Origin: Streptomyces sp. NBC_01463
GTDB taxonomy: Bacteria > Actinomycetota > Actinomycetes > Streptomycetales > Streptomycetaceae
DNA length: 64,000 nucleotides
NCBI GenBank assembly: GCA_036227345.1
Contig: CP109468.1
Coordinates: 4,836,001-4,900,000 of the forward strand
Reading direction: 5' to 3'
The notes under the pieces are model-generated. The model was given only the letters and a program-made list of their open reading frames with translations, did no database searches and had not been told where the DNA came from. Position 1 is the stretch's first letter. Each line of letters begins with the position of its first letter. Below are positions 1-7,503 of this stretch, in pieces. Position numbers and translations under genes: made by a program.

Positions 1-455
1 AGCAGATCGACATCCGAGGCGAACGCGGCGACCAGGGCCACCTTCTGCCGGTTGCCCTTCGAGTACGTCCGCCCCTTCTTCGTCGGGTCGAGCTCGAACC
101 GGTCGACGAGGTCGGCGCGCCGGGTCTCGTCGAGACCGCCGCGCAGCCGCCCGTACAGATCGATCACCTCGCCGCCGGAGAGGTTGCGCCACAGCGTGAC
201 GTCCCCGGGGACGTACGCCACCCGCCGGTGCAGGTCCACGGCGTCGCGCCAGGGATCGCGGCCGAGCAGCTGGGCCGCACCCGAGTCGGCCCGCAACAGG
301 CCCAGCAGGACCCGGATGGTGGTCGACTTCCCCGAGCCGTTGGGCCCGAGGAAGCCGTGGACCTCACCGGACTCGACGGTCAGGTCGAGCCCGTCCAGCG
401 CATGCGTCCGGCCGAACGACTTGTGCAGTCCGGCCACGGTGATTGCCTTCGTCAT
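1..455 (-). CDS. ABC transporter ATP-binding protein (5' part; 3' end outside window)
   Basis: The minus-strand reading from the ATG at 453-455 gives about 151 residues of an ABC ATPase that runs off the left edge. A Walker A motif GPNGSGKST lies near residue 40, and a signature-type segment [13 protein letters not shown] lies near residue 140. The Walker B and H-loop are outside the window. It would energise a membrane exporter or multi-subunit permease whose membrane partner is not visible here. It is divergent from the MarR/GbsR-like gene at 562. Its candidate promoter on the minus strand (TTCACA, 17 bp, TACGTT) overlaps the inverted repeat at 476-491, so control by the neighbouring regulator is a reasonable inference. 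The substrate is unknown. Confidence 0.9.
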   Translation of the reverse strand, partial: MTKAITVAGLHKSFGRTHALDGLDLTVESGEVHGFLGPNGSGKSTTIRVLLGLLRADSGAAQLLGRDPWRDAVDLHRRVAYVPGDVTLWRNLSGGEVIDLYGRLRGGLDETRRADLVDRFELDPTKKGRTYSKGNRQKVALVAAFASDVDL

Positions 456-475
456 GATTCTGAACGTACGCTACT

Positions 476-491
476 TTCACAATTTTGTGAA
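476..491. promoter_or_regulatory. Inverted repeat, likely operator of the divergent regulator
   Basis: TTCACAA-TT-TTGTGAA is a 7-bp perfect dyad with a 2-bp centre. It lies in the 106-bp gap between the divergent ABC ATPase and MarR-like genes and overlaps a plausible -35 hexamer for the ABC gene. It is AT-rich in a GC-rich region. Binding by the protein encoded at 562-1125 is inferred from position only. Confidence 0.55.
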
Positions 492-561
492 GTTAAGGAA
501 GCGTATAAAGTCAGAGGCGTACGTGACCGGGGGACGCAGGGAGCAGGGAGGACGAGGACCG

Positions 562-1125
562 ATGAGCAGCGAGAGCGAGTCCGCAGGGGGAGCGCGCGAT
601 CCGTGGGGCGCCGGCCGGGAGCGCGGACAGCGGGACCCGGACGCGGTCGCGCGGTTCGTGGAGCGGTTCGCGTCCGAGATGACCGAGGCGGGGATGCAGC
701 GGATGGCCTCCCGCGTCTTCGCCGCCCTGCTCGCCGACGACGACGCCTCCATGACCTCGGCCGAGCTGGCCCTGGCCCTGCAGATCAGTCCCGCGGCCGT
801 GTCCGGCGCGATCAACTACCTCACCCAGGTCAGCATGGTCGGCCGCGAACGCGACCCGGGCTCGCGCCGTGACCGCTACCGCCTGCACAACGAGATCTGG
901 TACACCACGTTCGCCAGCCGCGACCGGGTGCTCACCCGCTGGGAGCAGACCCTCAGGGACGGGGCGCGCACCCTGGGCGAGCACACCCCGGCGGGCGCCA
1001 GGATCGCGGAGACGGCGGCGTTCTTCGAGTTCATGCAGTCGGAGCTGGGCGCGATGATGGACCGCTGGGAGGAACACCGCAAAACGCTCGACCTGCCGGC
1101 GGCTGAGGGCGCGCGGGACGCCTGA
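562..1125 (+). CDS. MarR/GbsR-family transcriptional regulator
   Basis: The 187-residue protein has a winged-helix core around residues 45-115, including SAELALALQISPAAVSGAIN as the recognition region, and a helical C-terminal tail (RWEEHRKTLDLP). This layout matches GbsR/MarR-like regulators that sit beside drug or lipid ABC exporters in actinomycetes. The ATG at 562 follows a purine-rich GAGGACGAGG stretch; longer in-frame starts upstream would run through the divergent promoter and are rejected. The gene is divergent from the ABC ATPase, and the inverted repeat at 476-491 is the obvious candidate operator. Ligand and targets are not deducible. Confidence 0.85.
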   Translation: MSSESESAGGARDPWGAGRERGQRDPDAVARFVERFASEMTEAGMQRMASRVFAALLADDDASMTSAELALALQISPAAVSGAINYLTQVSMVGRERDPGSRRDRYRLHNEIWYTTFASRDRVLTRWEQTLRDGARTLGEHTPAGARIAETAAFFEFMQSELGAMMDRWEEHRKTLDLPAAEGARDA

Positions 1126-1169
1126 ACGGCGGACCGAGGTGTCCGCCGTTCAGGCGCTTCGGTCCGGGC

Positions 1170-2027
1170 TCAGCCCTCCGCCTCCGGCAGCATCAGCCCC
1201 CAGGCCCCCGCCCGTACCGTCCACGTCCGGGTCCGTACCGGCCCCCCGACCTGTATGTCCGCGCGATAGCGGAAGTCCGCGCCGGAGACCGTGACGGCCT
1301 TGGCCTCCGTGGTGACCGGGGCGCCGTCCGGGGCGTGGATCGTCACCTCGGCGAGGCCGTCGTCGCCGCAGCCCGAGGTCACCGTCACCCATTCGACCGG
1401 TCGGCCCAGGTCGTTCAGCACGACGCCGTCCGCCTCGACGCGCAGGCGGTGCGTGGGCGCCTGTGCGGGGGGTGCCGAGGGGGTGGGGTGGACCAGGGTG
1501 CGGACCAGGGAGCGGCAGGTGTCCCAGACCGCGGTGACGCCCGCGCGGTCCGTCCGGACGCCCGGTGGGCCGGTCAGGGCCGGGATGCGCAGCGCGCCCA
1601 GGACGACGCCGTCGCTGTCGTCGACCAGCAGGTCCAGCCGGCGCACCACGCCGTCCAGTGCCGTCCGCGCCGCCGCCACCGCGCTCATCGGCACGCCGAG
1701 CGAACGGGCGAGTTCCAGCGCAGCCGCGGCGCCGACCGGGATGAGCGAGAGGGCGCTCATGGCCGGTTCTCGCTCCCGGTGGAGCAGGGACACCGCACGC
1801 CGCAGCGTCCGGTCGTCGCCGATCACCACCGGCCTCCGGGTGCCCCGGCGGGACAGGGCCCGGGCGAACTCCTCGGGGTTGTCGGGGAGGCAGATCTTGG
1901 CGTGCGAACCGGCGCTCAGCACGTCTTTGGCGATCCGGACGGACTCGCCGTCCGTCCGGCGGGCGACCGGATCGATCACCACCAGCAAATGGGGCGCACC
2001 GTTACCGGGGGGCTGGGCAGCCGACAC
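1170..2027 (-). CDS. Diacylglycerol kinase catalytic-domain-like protein
   Basis: The 285-residue protein starts at GTG 2027, which has a good GGAAGGA ribosome site 5 nt upstream; an upstream ATG at 2060 has none. Its N-terminal half resembles the diacylglycerol/sphingosine kinase fold: a nucleotide-binding start (HLLVVIDPVARR), a VIGDDRTLRRAVSLL segment where kinases have GGDGT, and SLIPVGAAAALELARSLG where kinases have PxGTGNDFAR. Both nucleotide-binding motifs are degenerate, so enzymatic activity is doubtful. The C-terminal half is beta-rich, as in the family. It is divergent from purA, an arrangement I recall from other streptomycetes. A role in lipid phosphorylation or lipid sensing is inference only. 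Confidence 0.7.
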   Translation of the reverse strand: MSAAQPPGNGAPHLLVVIDPVARRTDGESVRIAKDVLSAGSHAKICLPDNPEEFARALSRRGTRRPVVIGDDRTLRRAVSLLHREREPAMSALSLIPVGAAAALELARSLGVPMSAVAAARTALDGVVRRLDLLVDDSDGVVLGALRIPALTGPPGVRTDRAGVTAVWDTCRSLVRTLVHPTPSAPPAQAPTHRLRVEADGVVLNDLGRPVEWVTVTSGCGDDGLAEVTIHAPDGAPVTTEAKAVTVSGADFRYRADIQVGGPVRTRTWTVRAGAWGLMLPEAEG

Positions 2028-2061
2028 CTCGGTCCTTCCTCGGGTAGCATCTTGGTGCAAG

Positions 2062-2089
2062 AGCCCCTTGCGCTATTGCGCCAGGGGCT
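2062..2089. other. Hairpin in the purA upstream region
   Basis: AGCCCCTTGCGC, a TATT loop, then GCGCCAGGGGCT form a stem of 11 matched pairs out of 12. It lies between the divergent kinase-like gene and purA, so it is not at an obvious gene end. It could be a transcription attenuator or a relic terminator. Confidence 0.5.
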
Positions 2090-2136
2090 TCGTCTATTCC
2101 GGGGCACCCGGTTCGACGGTTCAGGCCTTGTCGTAC

Positions 2137-2161
2137 AACGTCGTACGGCATGTACGACGTT
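2137..2161. promoter_or_regulatory. Perfect inverted repeat upstream of purA
   Basis: AACGTCGTAC-GGCAT-GTACGACGTT is a perfect 10-bp dyad with a 5-nt spacer, 52 bp before the purA start codon. The sequence is unusual for the region (repeated GTAC and CGTAC words) and fits either an operator or an mRNA hairpin in the purA leader. No known regulator is assigned. Confidence 0.5.
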
Positions 2162-2213
2162 TACGTACGCCCCCTGACCTTGGACATGCCCCGCCCGGAA
2201 GGGGTGTACGCCT

Positions 2214-3497
2214 GTGCCCGCACTTGTGCTGCTCGGTGCTCAGTGGGGTGACGAGGGCAAGGGAAAGGCCACCGACCTCCTCGGTGGATCCGTGGACTAT
2301 GTGGTGCGCTACCAAGGCGGCAACAATGCCGGCCACACGGTGGTCGTCGGTGACCAGAAGTACGCACTTCATCTCCTCCCCTCCGGAATCCTTTCACCGG
2401 GGTGTACCCCGGTCATCGGTAACGGTGTCGTCGTCGACCCTGCGGTCCTGCTCTCCGAGCTGAGTGGGCTGAACGACCGCGGCGTGGACACGTCCAAGCT
2501 GCTGATCAGCGGTAACGCTCATTTGATCACCCCGTACAACGTCACCGTCGACAAGGTGACGGAACGGTTCCTCGGCAAGCGCAAGATCGGTACGACCGGC
2601 CGCGGTATCGGCCCGACGTACGCCGACAAGATCAACCGGGTCGGCATCCGCGTCCAGGACCTCTACGACGAGTCGATCCTGGAGCAGAAGGTCGAGGCGG
2701 CCCTGGAGCAGAAGAACCAGCTTCTGGCCAAGGTCTTCAACCGGCGCGCCATCGAGGCGGGCAAGGTCGTCGAGGACATGCTCCAGTACGCGGAGCAGAT
2801 CAAGCCCTTCGTCGCCGACACCACGCTGATCCTGAACAACGCCATCGACGAGGGCAAGGTCGTCCTCTTCGAGGGCGGCCAGGGCACGCTGCTCGACGTC
2901 GACCACGGCACGTACCCCTTCGTCACCTCGTCGAACCCGACCGCGGGCGGCGCCTGCACCGGTTCCGGTGTGGGACCGACGAAGATCAGCCGGGTCATCG
3001 GCATCCTCAAGGCCTATACGACGCGTGTCGGTGCCGGTCCGTTCCCGACGGAGCTGCTCGACGAGGACGGCGAGGCGCTGCGCCGGATCGGTGGCGAGCG
3101 CGGTGTCACCACCGGCCGTGACCGCCGCTGCGGCTGGTTCGACGCCCCGATCGCGCGGTACGCGACCCGGGTCAACGGCCTCACCGACTTCTTCCTCACC
3201 AAGCTGGACGTGCTGACCGGCTGGGAGCAGATCCCGGTGTGCGTGGCGTACGAGATCGACGGCAAGCGCGTCGAGGAGCTCCCGTACAACCAGACCGACT
3301 TCCACCACGCGAAGCCGGTCTACGAGATGCTGCCGGGCTGGTCGGAGGACATCACCAAGGCGAAGACCTTCGGTGAGCTGCCGAAGAACGCGCAGGGTTA
3401 CGTGAAGGCGCTGGAGGAGATGTCCGGCGCCCCGATCTCCGCGATCGGTGTCGGCCCCGGCCGGACCGAGACCATCGAGATCAACTCGTTCCTGTAG
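2214..3497 (+). CDS. purA: Adenylosuccinate synthetase
   Basis: The 427-residue cytosolic enzyme converts IMP, aspartate and GTP to adenylosuccinate, the first committed step to AMP. The N-terminus carries the GTP-binding signature [12 protein letters not shown] (residues 9-20), followed by NNAGHTVV, the IMP-site segment [14 protein letters not shown] and the C-terminal [11 protein letters not shown] region. Length is normal for the family. The start is GTG 2214 with a GGAAGGGG ribosome site. The gene stands alone, preceded by a perfect dyad at 2137-2161 and followed by a strong hairpin at 3533. Its last codons and stop are duplicated in a 23-bp tandem repeat. Confidence 0.98.
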   Translation: MPALVLLGAQWGDEGKGKATDLLGGSVDYVVRYQGGNNAGHTVVVGDQKYALHLLPSGILSPGCTPVIGNGVVVDPAVLLSELSGLNDRGVDTSKLLISGNAHLITPYNVTVDKVTERFLGKRKIGTTGRGIGPTYADKINRVGIRVQDLYDESILEQKVEAALEQKNQLLAKVFNRRAIEAGKVVEDMLQYAEQIKPFVADTTLILNNAIDEGKVVLFEGGQGTLLDVDHGTYPFVTSSNPTAGGACTGSGVGPTKISRVIGILKAYTTRVGAGPFPTELLDEDGEALRRIGGERGVTTGRDRRCGWFDAPIARYATRVNGLTDFFLTKLDVLTGWEQIPVCVAYEIDGKRVEELPYNQTDFHHAKPVYEMLPGWSEDITKAKTFGELPKNAQGYVKALEEMSGAPISAIGVGPGRTETIEINSFL

Positions 3498-3530
3498 GGA
3501 ACACCGTCTCGTTCCTGCAGGGAACACCGT
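3485..3530. repeat. 23-bp tandem duplication across the purA stop codon
   Basis: Two adjacent 23-bp units (3485-3507 and 3508-3530) differ at one base. In the first copy the unit contains the purA TAG stop; in the second the same position reads CAG. This looks like a recent slippage duplication that left the purA reading frame intact. Confidence 0.85.
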
Positions 3531-3532
3531 GA

Positions 3533-3569
3533 GGGGCGGCCGGTGCGCGGAGTGCGCGCCGGCCGCCCC
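3533..3569. terminator. Bidirectional intrinsic terminator
   Basis: An 11-bp perfect stem, GGGGCGGCCGG paired with CCGGCCGCCCC around a 15-nt loop, is followed by TTTC on the plus strand. It sits between the convergent ends of purA and the binding-protein gene and probably serves both. Confidence 0.85.
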
Positions 3570-3571
3570 TT

Positions 3572-5107
3572 TCATTCCTCCCCGCAGATCCGCAGCCCCT
3601 GAGGCGTCGCGCACGGCAGGTGTCCGTGGGTGCGGATGACGTCCTGGCCGCTGCCCCGGCTGAGGTAGGCGAGGAAGCTGGAGACCAGTGAGTCGGCGGG
3701 CGGGCTGCCGTACGTGTACGCGTACTCGATCTCCCGGTACGGATAGCTGCTGGTGGCGATCGTGTCGGCGGACGGGATGGCCCCGTCGATCGCGATCTGG
3801 TGCGCGCCGGGCGGTTTGGTGCCGGAGCGCAGTTCGCTGTAGCCGATCGCGCCGTCGAGCCGGCCGGTCTCGGCCAGGACCTGGTCCGTGGAGTCGAGTT
3901 CGCAGCGGATGACCGGGGCCTCGGGGTCGTCCTTCGTGGTGCAGTCGCGGGAGGACTGGGCGGGTTCGTTGCGGCCCAGCACGCGGCGCTGGAAGACCTC
4001 GCGGGTACCGGAGTTGGCGTCCCGGCTGACCAGGAGGACGGGGAGGTCCGGGCCGCCGAGCTGCCGCCAGTTGCGGATCTCGCCGCGGTAGACGGCGCGC
4101 ACGGTGGCGGTGGTCAGGTTCTTCAGTGGCACCTTGTCGTTGACGACGAGGCGGAACAGCGAGACGGCGACGCGGTTCTCGCGCAGCTGCGGGAAGCCGC
4201 TCGGCTTCGGACCGTCGGAGAGGGCCAGCAGGGCGGGCGATCCGGACTTCCCGGCCGCGGCGCCCCGTTCGGCCAGTTCCCGTATGCCGGCGGTGCTGCC
4301 GTGCGCGTCCACGGTGACGGTGGCGCCCTCGCACGCCCTGCCGTACTTCTCCGCCAGCTCCCGCAGGACCGGTTCGAACGCCGTGGAGCCGGTCACGGTC
4401 AGCTCGCCGCGGGCGCAGCCGATCGGGGGCGGGGTGTCGTCCCGTACCAGGATGATCGAGGCCAGCGTGATGACGCAGACGGTCAGGGCGACGGTGATGA
4501 AGCGCGCGGCCCGGCCGAACAGCGGCGGCTTCTCGTCCGGGCGGGCCGCGGTGTTCGGCCGCACCTCGCCGTCCCGGATGCCGCCGGTGATGCGGATGGG
4601 GCTGCCCACGTGCGAACCGGTCAGCAGGACCAGGAGTTTGAAGTGCTCGCCCCGGTTGAGCGGGACGCGCGGCAGCCGGATGAGGGAGCCGCTGCCGCGG
4701 AGCCCCTCGGACGGGGTGAAGTGCTCCATGAGGTGGTCGGCGCCCGGGGAGTGGGTGACGGCGATGCCGCGTACCCGCCGTTCGGTGAACTCGACCACCA
4801 GTCCGTGGAGTTGTCCGTCCGGTCCGGTGTAGTCGCCGCGGTCGACGGACTGCGAGCCGTCGTTCTCGATGCGGAGCAGGACGAGGGTGGCGTCGGCCAT
4901 GTCCGGGGTCTCGTCGAACAGGCCGAGCCGTACGTTGGCCCGCGCCTGGCTGACGTCGCTGCCGATGGGGGTGTCCATCTGGACGCGGTAGCCGATGCGT
5001 TTGCGGCGCGGGACCCGGCGCTCGTACCAGAGCACGCCCACGGAGGCGAGGACGCCCAGCACCGCGGTGAGCACGGCCACGATGTTCTCGGCGCTGAACC
5101 ACTCCAC
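3572..5107 (-). CDS. Membrane-anchored phosphate-binding (PstS-like) domain protein
   Basis: From GTG 5107 the protein has 511 residues. An N-terminal membrane helix (IVAVLTAVLGVLASVGVLWY) is followed by about 190 residues of a soluble domain, then a second membrane helix (FITVALTVCVITLASIILV). The C-terminal ~300 residues resemble the PstS-type solute-binding fold, with TVTGSTAFEPVLRELAEKYG at its start and an SRDANSGTREVF segment typical of phosphate ligands. The two helices imply that the binding domain is tethered outside the cell. No pst permease genes are adjacent, so this is probably a sensor or scavenging protein and not part of a classical transporter. The start is supported by a GAGGGGGA ribosome site. 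Confidence 0.75.
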   Translation of the reverse strand: MEWFSAENIVAVLTAVLGVLASVGVLWYERRVPRRKRIGYRVQMDTPIGSDVSQARANVRLGLFDETPDMADATLVLLRIENDGSQSVDRGDYTGPDGQLHGLVVEFTERRVRGIAVTHSPGADHLMEHFTPSEGLRGSGSLIRLPRVPLNRGEHFKLLVLLTGSHVGSPIRITGGIRDGEVRPNTAARPDEKPPLFGRAARFITVALTVCVITLASIILVRDDTPPPIGCARGELTVTGSTAFEPVLRELAEKYGRACEGATVTVDAHGSTAGIRELAERGAAAGKSGSPALLALSDGPKPSGFPQLRENRVAVSLFRLVVNDKVPLKNLTTATVRAVYRGEIRNWRQLGGPDLPVLLVSRDANSGTREVFQRRVLGRNEPAQSSRDCTTKDDPEAPVIRCELDSTDQVLAETGRLDGAIGYSELRSGTKPPGAHQIAIDGAIPSADTIATSSYPYREIEYAYTYGSPPADSLVSSFLAYLSRGSGQDVIRTHGHLPCATPQGLRICGEE

Positions 5108-5246
5108 GGCCCGTTCCCCCTCGGCTGCCGGACGTCTGTACGAGTGCGGGTCACCGTATGGGGCGCGGGGTGCGGGTGGCGGTGAGTACCGGGTCCCGTC
5201 GCCAGGTGTTCGTCCGCCGTTCGTCGCCGTTCGGAGAGCGGGGCAG

Positions 5247-5276
5247 TTGGTCCGGACCTTGACAGGTCCAGACCAA
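5247..5276 (+). promoter_or_regulatory. Chitinase promoter with DasR-like direct repeats
   Basis: TTGGTCCGGACC, then TTGACA, then GGTCCAGACCAA: a pair of near-repeats flanking a perfect -35 hexamer, with a possible -10 (TTGGGT) 18 bp further on. Streptomyces chitinase promoters are known for such repeats, and DasR recognises the related element with core TGGTCTAGACC. Control by N-acetylglucosamine through DasR is inferred. Confidence 0.75.
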
Positions 5277-5350
5277 TCGGGGTTGGGTGTCGGGATGCCC
5301 GGCGGCATGCGGAGCCCGTTCGGGCGCCCTGTCGAAGGAGTGAACAGCGC

Positions 5351-6225
5351 TTGAACCGCATCAAGAGCCTTCTGACCGCACTGGGTGCCGTCGTCGCGAC
5401 GGCGGTCCTCCTCCCCGTTCCCGCGCACGCGGCCCCCGCCGGCCCGGCCGGGTGCGCGCCCCTCTGGAGCTCCTCGACCGCCTACACGGCAGGCGGCACC
5501 GTCTCGCACCACGGCCGAACTGGACGGCCAAGTGGTGGACGCAGAACGAGAATCCGGGCGCCACCACCGTCTGGTCCGACCGCGGCGCCTGTACGGGAGG
5601 GGTCTCCGACTTCGTCATCAGCGAGGCGGAGTTCGACGAGATCTTCCCGGACCGCGACGCCTTCTACACGTACCAGGGCCTGATCGACGCCCTGCACGCC
5701 TACCCGCGCTTCGCGAACACCGGGACCGAGGCGACCAGGAGCCGGGAGGCCGCGGCGTTCCTGACGCACGCCGACTTCGAGTCGGTCGGCCTGCAGTACG
5801 TGAAGGAGATCAACGAGGCCAACTACTGGCGCAAGTGCGACTACAGCCAGCCGTTCGGGTGCCCGGCCGGCCAGACCGCGTACTACGGACGCGGCCCGAT
5901 CATGTTCAGCTGGAACTTCAACTACAAGGCCGCGGGCGACGCCCTCGGGCTCGACCTGCTGAACGACCCGTGGCTGGTGGAGCGCGATCCGTCGGTCGCC
6001 TGGCAGACCGCGCTCTGGTACTGGAACACCCAGAACGGCCCGGGCACCATGACCTCGCACGACGCCATGGTCGGCGGTGCGGGCTTCGGTGAGACCATCC
6101 GTTCGCTCAACGGGGCGCTGGAGTGCGACGGCGGCAACCCCGCGTCCGTGCAGGCGCGGGTCGCCAAGTACGAGCGGATCACCGGCGTCATCGGCACCGA
6201 CCCCGGTTCCGGACTCACCTGCTGA
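5351..6225 (+). pseudogene. GH19 chitinase, frameshifted tandem copy
   Basis: The first part (TTG 5351, signal peptide MNRIKSLLTALGAVVATAVL, then the start of a chitin-binding module) and the rest (from NWTAKWW on) are in different frames. Alignment by eye with the intact copy at 6543 indicates one base missing after about 5517. The catalytic segment also differs: the intact copy has SHETGG, this one has DFESVG at the same place, although both Glu positions remain. It keeps its own DasR-like promoter and a strong terminator. Either it is a decaying duplicate or the base is a sequencing error; the altered active site favours decay. Confidence 0.8.
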
Positions 6226-6284
6226 CCGCTCGCGGGCGTGCCCGGCACTGAACGGCCGGACAGTCCGGTGTCCCGCATGCTGGA

Positions 6285-6314
6285 CGCGCCCGAAGGTTTT
6301 TACCTTCGGGCGCG
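6285..6314 (+). terminator. Intrinsic terminator after the frameshifted chitinase
   Basis: GCGCCCGAAGGT, a TTTT loop and ACCTTCGGGCGC form a perfect 12-bp stem, extendable by one further C:G pair. It lies 60 bp after the stop codon. Confidence 0.85.
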
Positions 6315-6439
6315 CCGGGGTTCCGGCCCATGATCCGGACTGACTGCCTCCGGAATCACCGCTGTTGAGGGGTTCTTTCGGGGCGGGGAGCCCATTCGCG
6401 GGGGCGCGGGAGGGCAGCGTCCGGAAGGTTTCCTCACTA

Positions 6440-6467
6440 TGGTCTAGACCTTGACAGGTCCAGACCA
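6440..6467 (+). promoter_or_regulatory. Chitinase promoter with DasR-like direct repeats
   Basis: TGGTCTAGACC, then TTGACA, then GGTCCAGACCA, the same architecture as at 5247. The left half is identical to the core of the DasR responsive element, and it overlaps the -35 region of the intact chitinase gene. Confidence 0.8.
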
Positions 6468-6542
6468 TCACCGCTTGAGTGTCGGCACCCCCCATGGCGG
6501 CGCACCGATGAGCTCGGTGCGCCGCGCCGAAGGAGTGATCAC

Positions 6543-7436
6543 ATGATCAAACGCATCATGGGCCTGATCGCCGCGCTGGGCGCGGTCCTCGCGACGGTCG
6601 TCATTCTTCCCGCCACCACCGCCTCGGCGGCCGAGTGCGCGGCTGCCTGGAACTCCTCCTCCGTCTACACCGGCGGTGGCGCGGCCTCGTACAACGGGCA
6701 CAACTGGACCGCCAAGTGGTGGACCCAGAACGAGACCCCCGGCAGCTCCGACGTCTGGGCCGACCAGGGCAGCTGCGGAGGCGGCGGCACGGACCCGGGC
6801 GACCCGGGGTCCTCCGACGGCTTCGTCGTCAGCGAGGCGCAGTTCAACCAGATGTTCCCGGGCCGGAACTCCTTCTACACCTACAGCGGTCTGACCGCCG
6901 CCCTGAGCGCCTACCCGGGCTTCGCCAACACCGGCAGCGACGCGGTGAAGAAGCAGGAGGCCGCGGCCTTCCTCGCCAACGTCAGCCACGAGACCGGCGG
7001 TCTGGTGTACGTGGTCGAGCAGAACACGGCCAACTACCCGCACTACTGCGACACCAGCCAGTCCTACGGCTGCCCCGCCGGCACGGCCGCGTACTACGGC
7101 CGCGGGCCGATCCAGCTCAGCTGGAACTTCAACTACAAGGCCGCCGGTGACGCGCTCGGCATCGACCTGCTGGGCAACCCCTACCTGGTCGAGCAGGACG
7201 CGTCCGTGGCCTGGAAGACCGGCCTCTGGTACTGGAACACCCAGAACGGCCCGGGCACCATGACCCCCCACAACGCCATGGTGAACGGCGCCGGGTTCGG
7301 CGAGACGATCCGCTCCATCAACGGCTCGCTGGAGTGCAACGGCGGCAACCCCGCCCAGGTCCAGAGCCGCATCGACAAGTACCAGGCCTTCGTGCAGATC
7401 CTCGGCACCACGGCCGGCTCCAACCTCAGCTGCTGA
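6543..7436 (+). CDS. Secreted GH19 chitinase with N-terminal chitin-binding module
   Basis: The 297-residue protein has a signal peptide (residues 1-30, ending ATTASAA), a small CBM5/12-type module (ECAAAWNSSSVY ... NWTAKWWTQNE, about 31-75), a Gly/Pro linker, and a GH19 catalytic domain from about residue 92. SHETGG (Glu150) and Glu159 are the expected acid and base; YYGRGPIQLSWNFNY is the family signature. It hydrolyses chitin outside the cell with inversion. It is the intact partner of the frameshifted copy just upstream and has its own DasR-like promoter and a strong terminator. The ATG at 6543 is preceded by AAGGAG. Confidence 0.95.
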   Translation: MIKRIMGLIAALGAVLATVVILPATTASAAECAAAWNSSSVYTGGGAASYNGHNWTAKWWTQNETPGSSDVWADQGSCGGGGTDPGDPGSSDGFVVSEAQFNQMFPGRNSFYTYSGLTAALSAYPGFANTGSDAVKKQEAAAFLANVSHETGGLVYVVEQNTANYPHYCDTSQSYGCPAGTAAYYGRGPIQLSWNFNYKAAGDALGIDLLGNPYLVEQDASVAWKTGLWYWNTQNGPGTMTPHNAMVNGAGFGETIRSINGSLECNGGNPAQVQSRIDKYQAFVQILGTTAGSNLSC

Positions 7437-7454
7437 CCGGCTGAACTCCCGTGG

Positions 7455-7498
7455 AACGGGGGGTGCGTCGGGGCCGACGGCCCGGCGCACCCCCCGTT
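7455..7498. terminator. Bidirectional intrinsic terminator
   Basis: AACGGGGGGTGCG (7455-7467) pairs perfectly with CGCACCCCCCGTT (7486-7498). An outer pair of arms (GGCTGAAC/GTTCAGCC) extends the structure. It separates the convergent chitinase and PucR-type regulator genes. Confidence 0.8.
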
Positions 7499-7503
7499 GC
7501 GGT

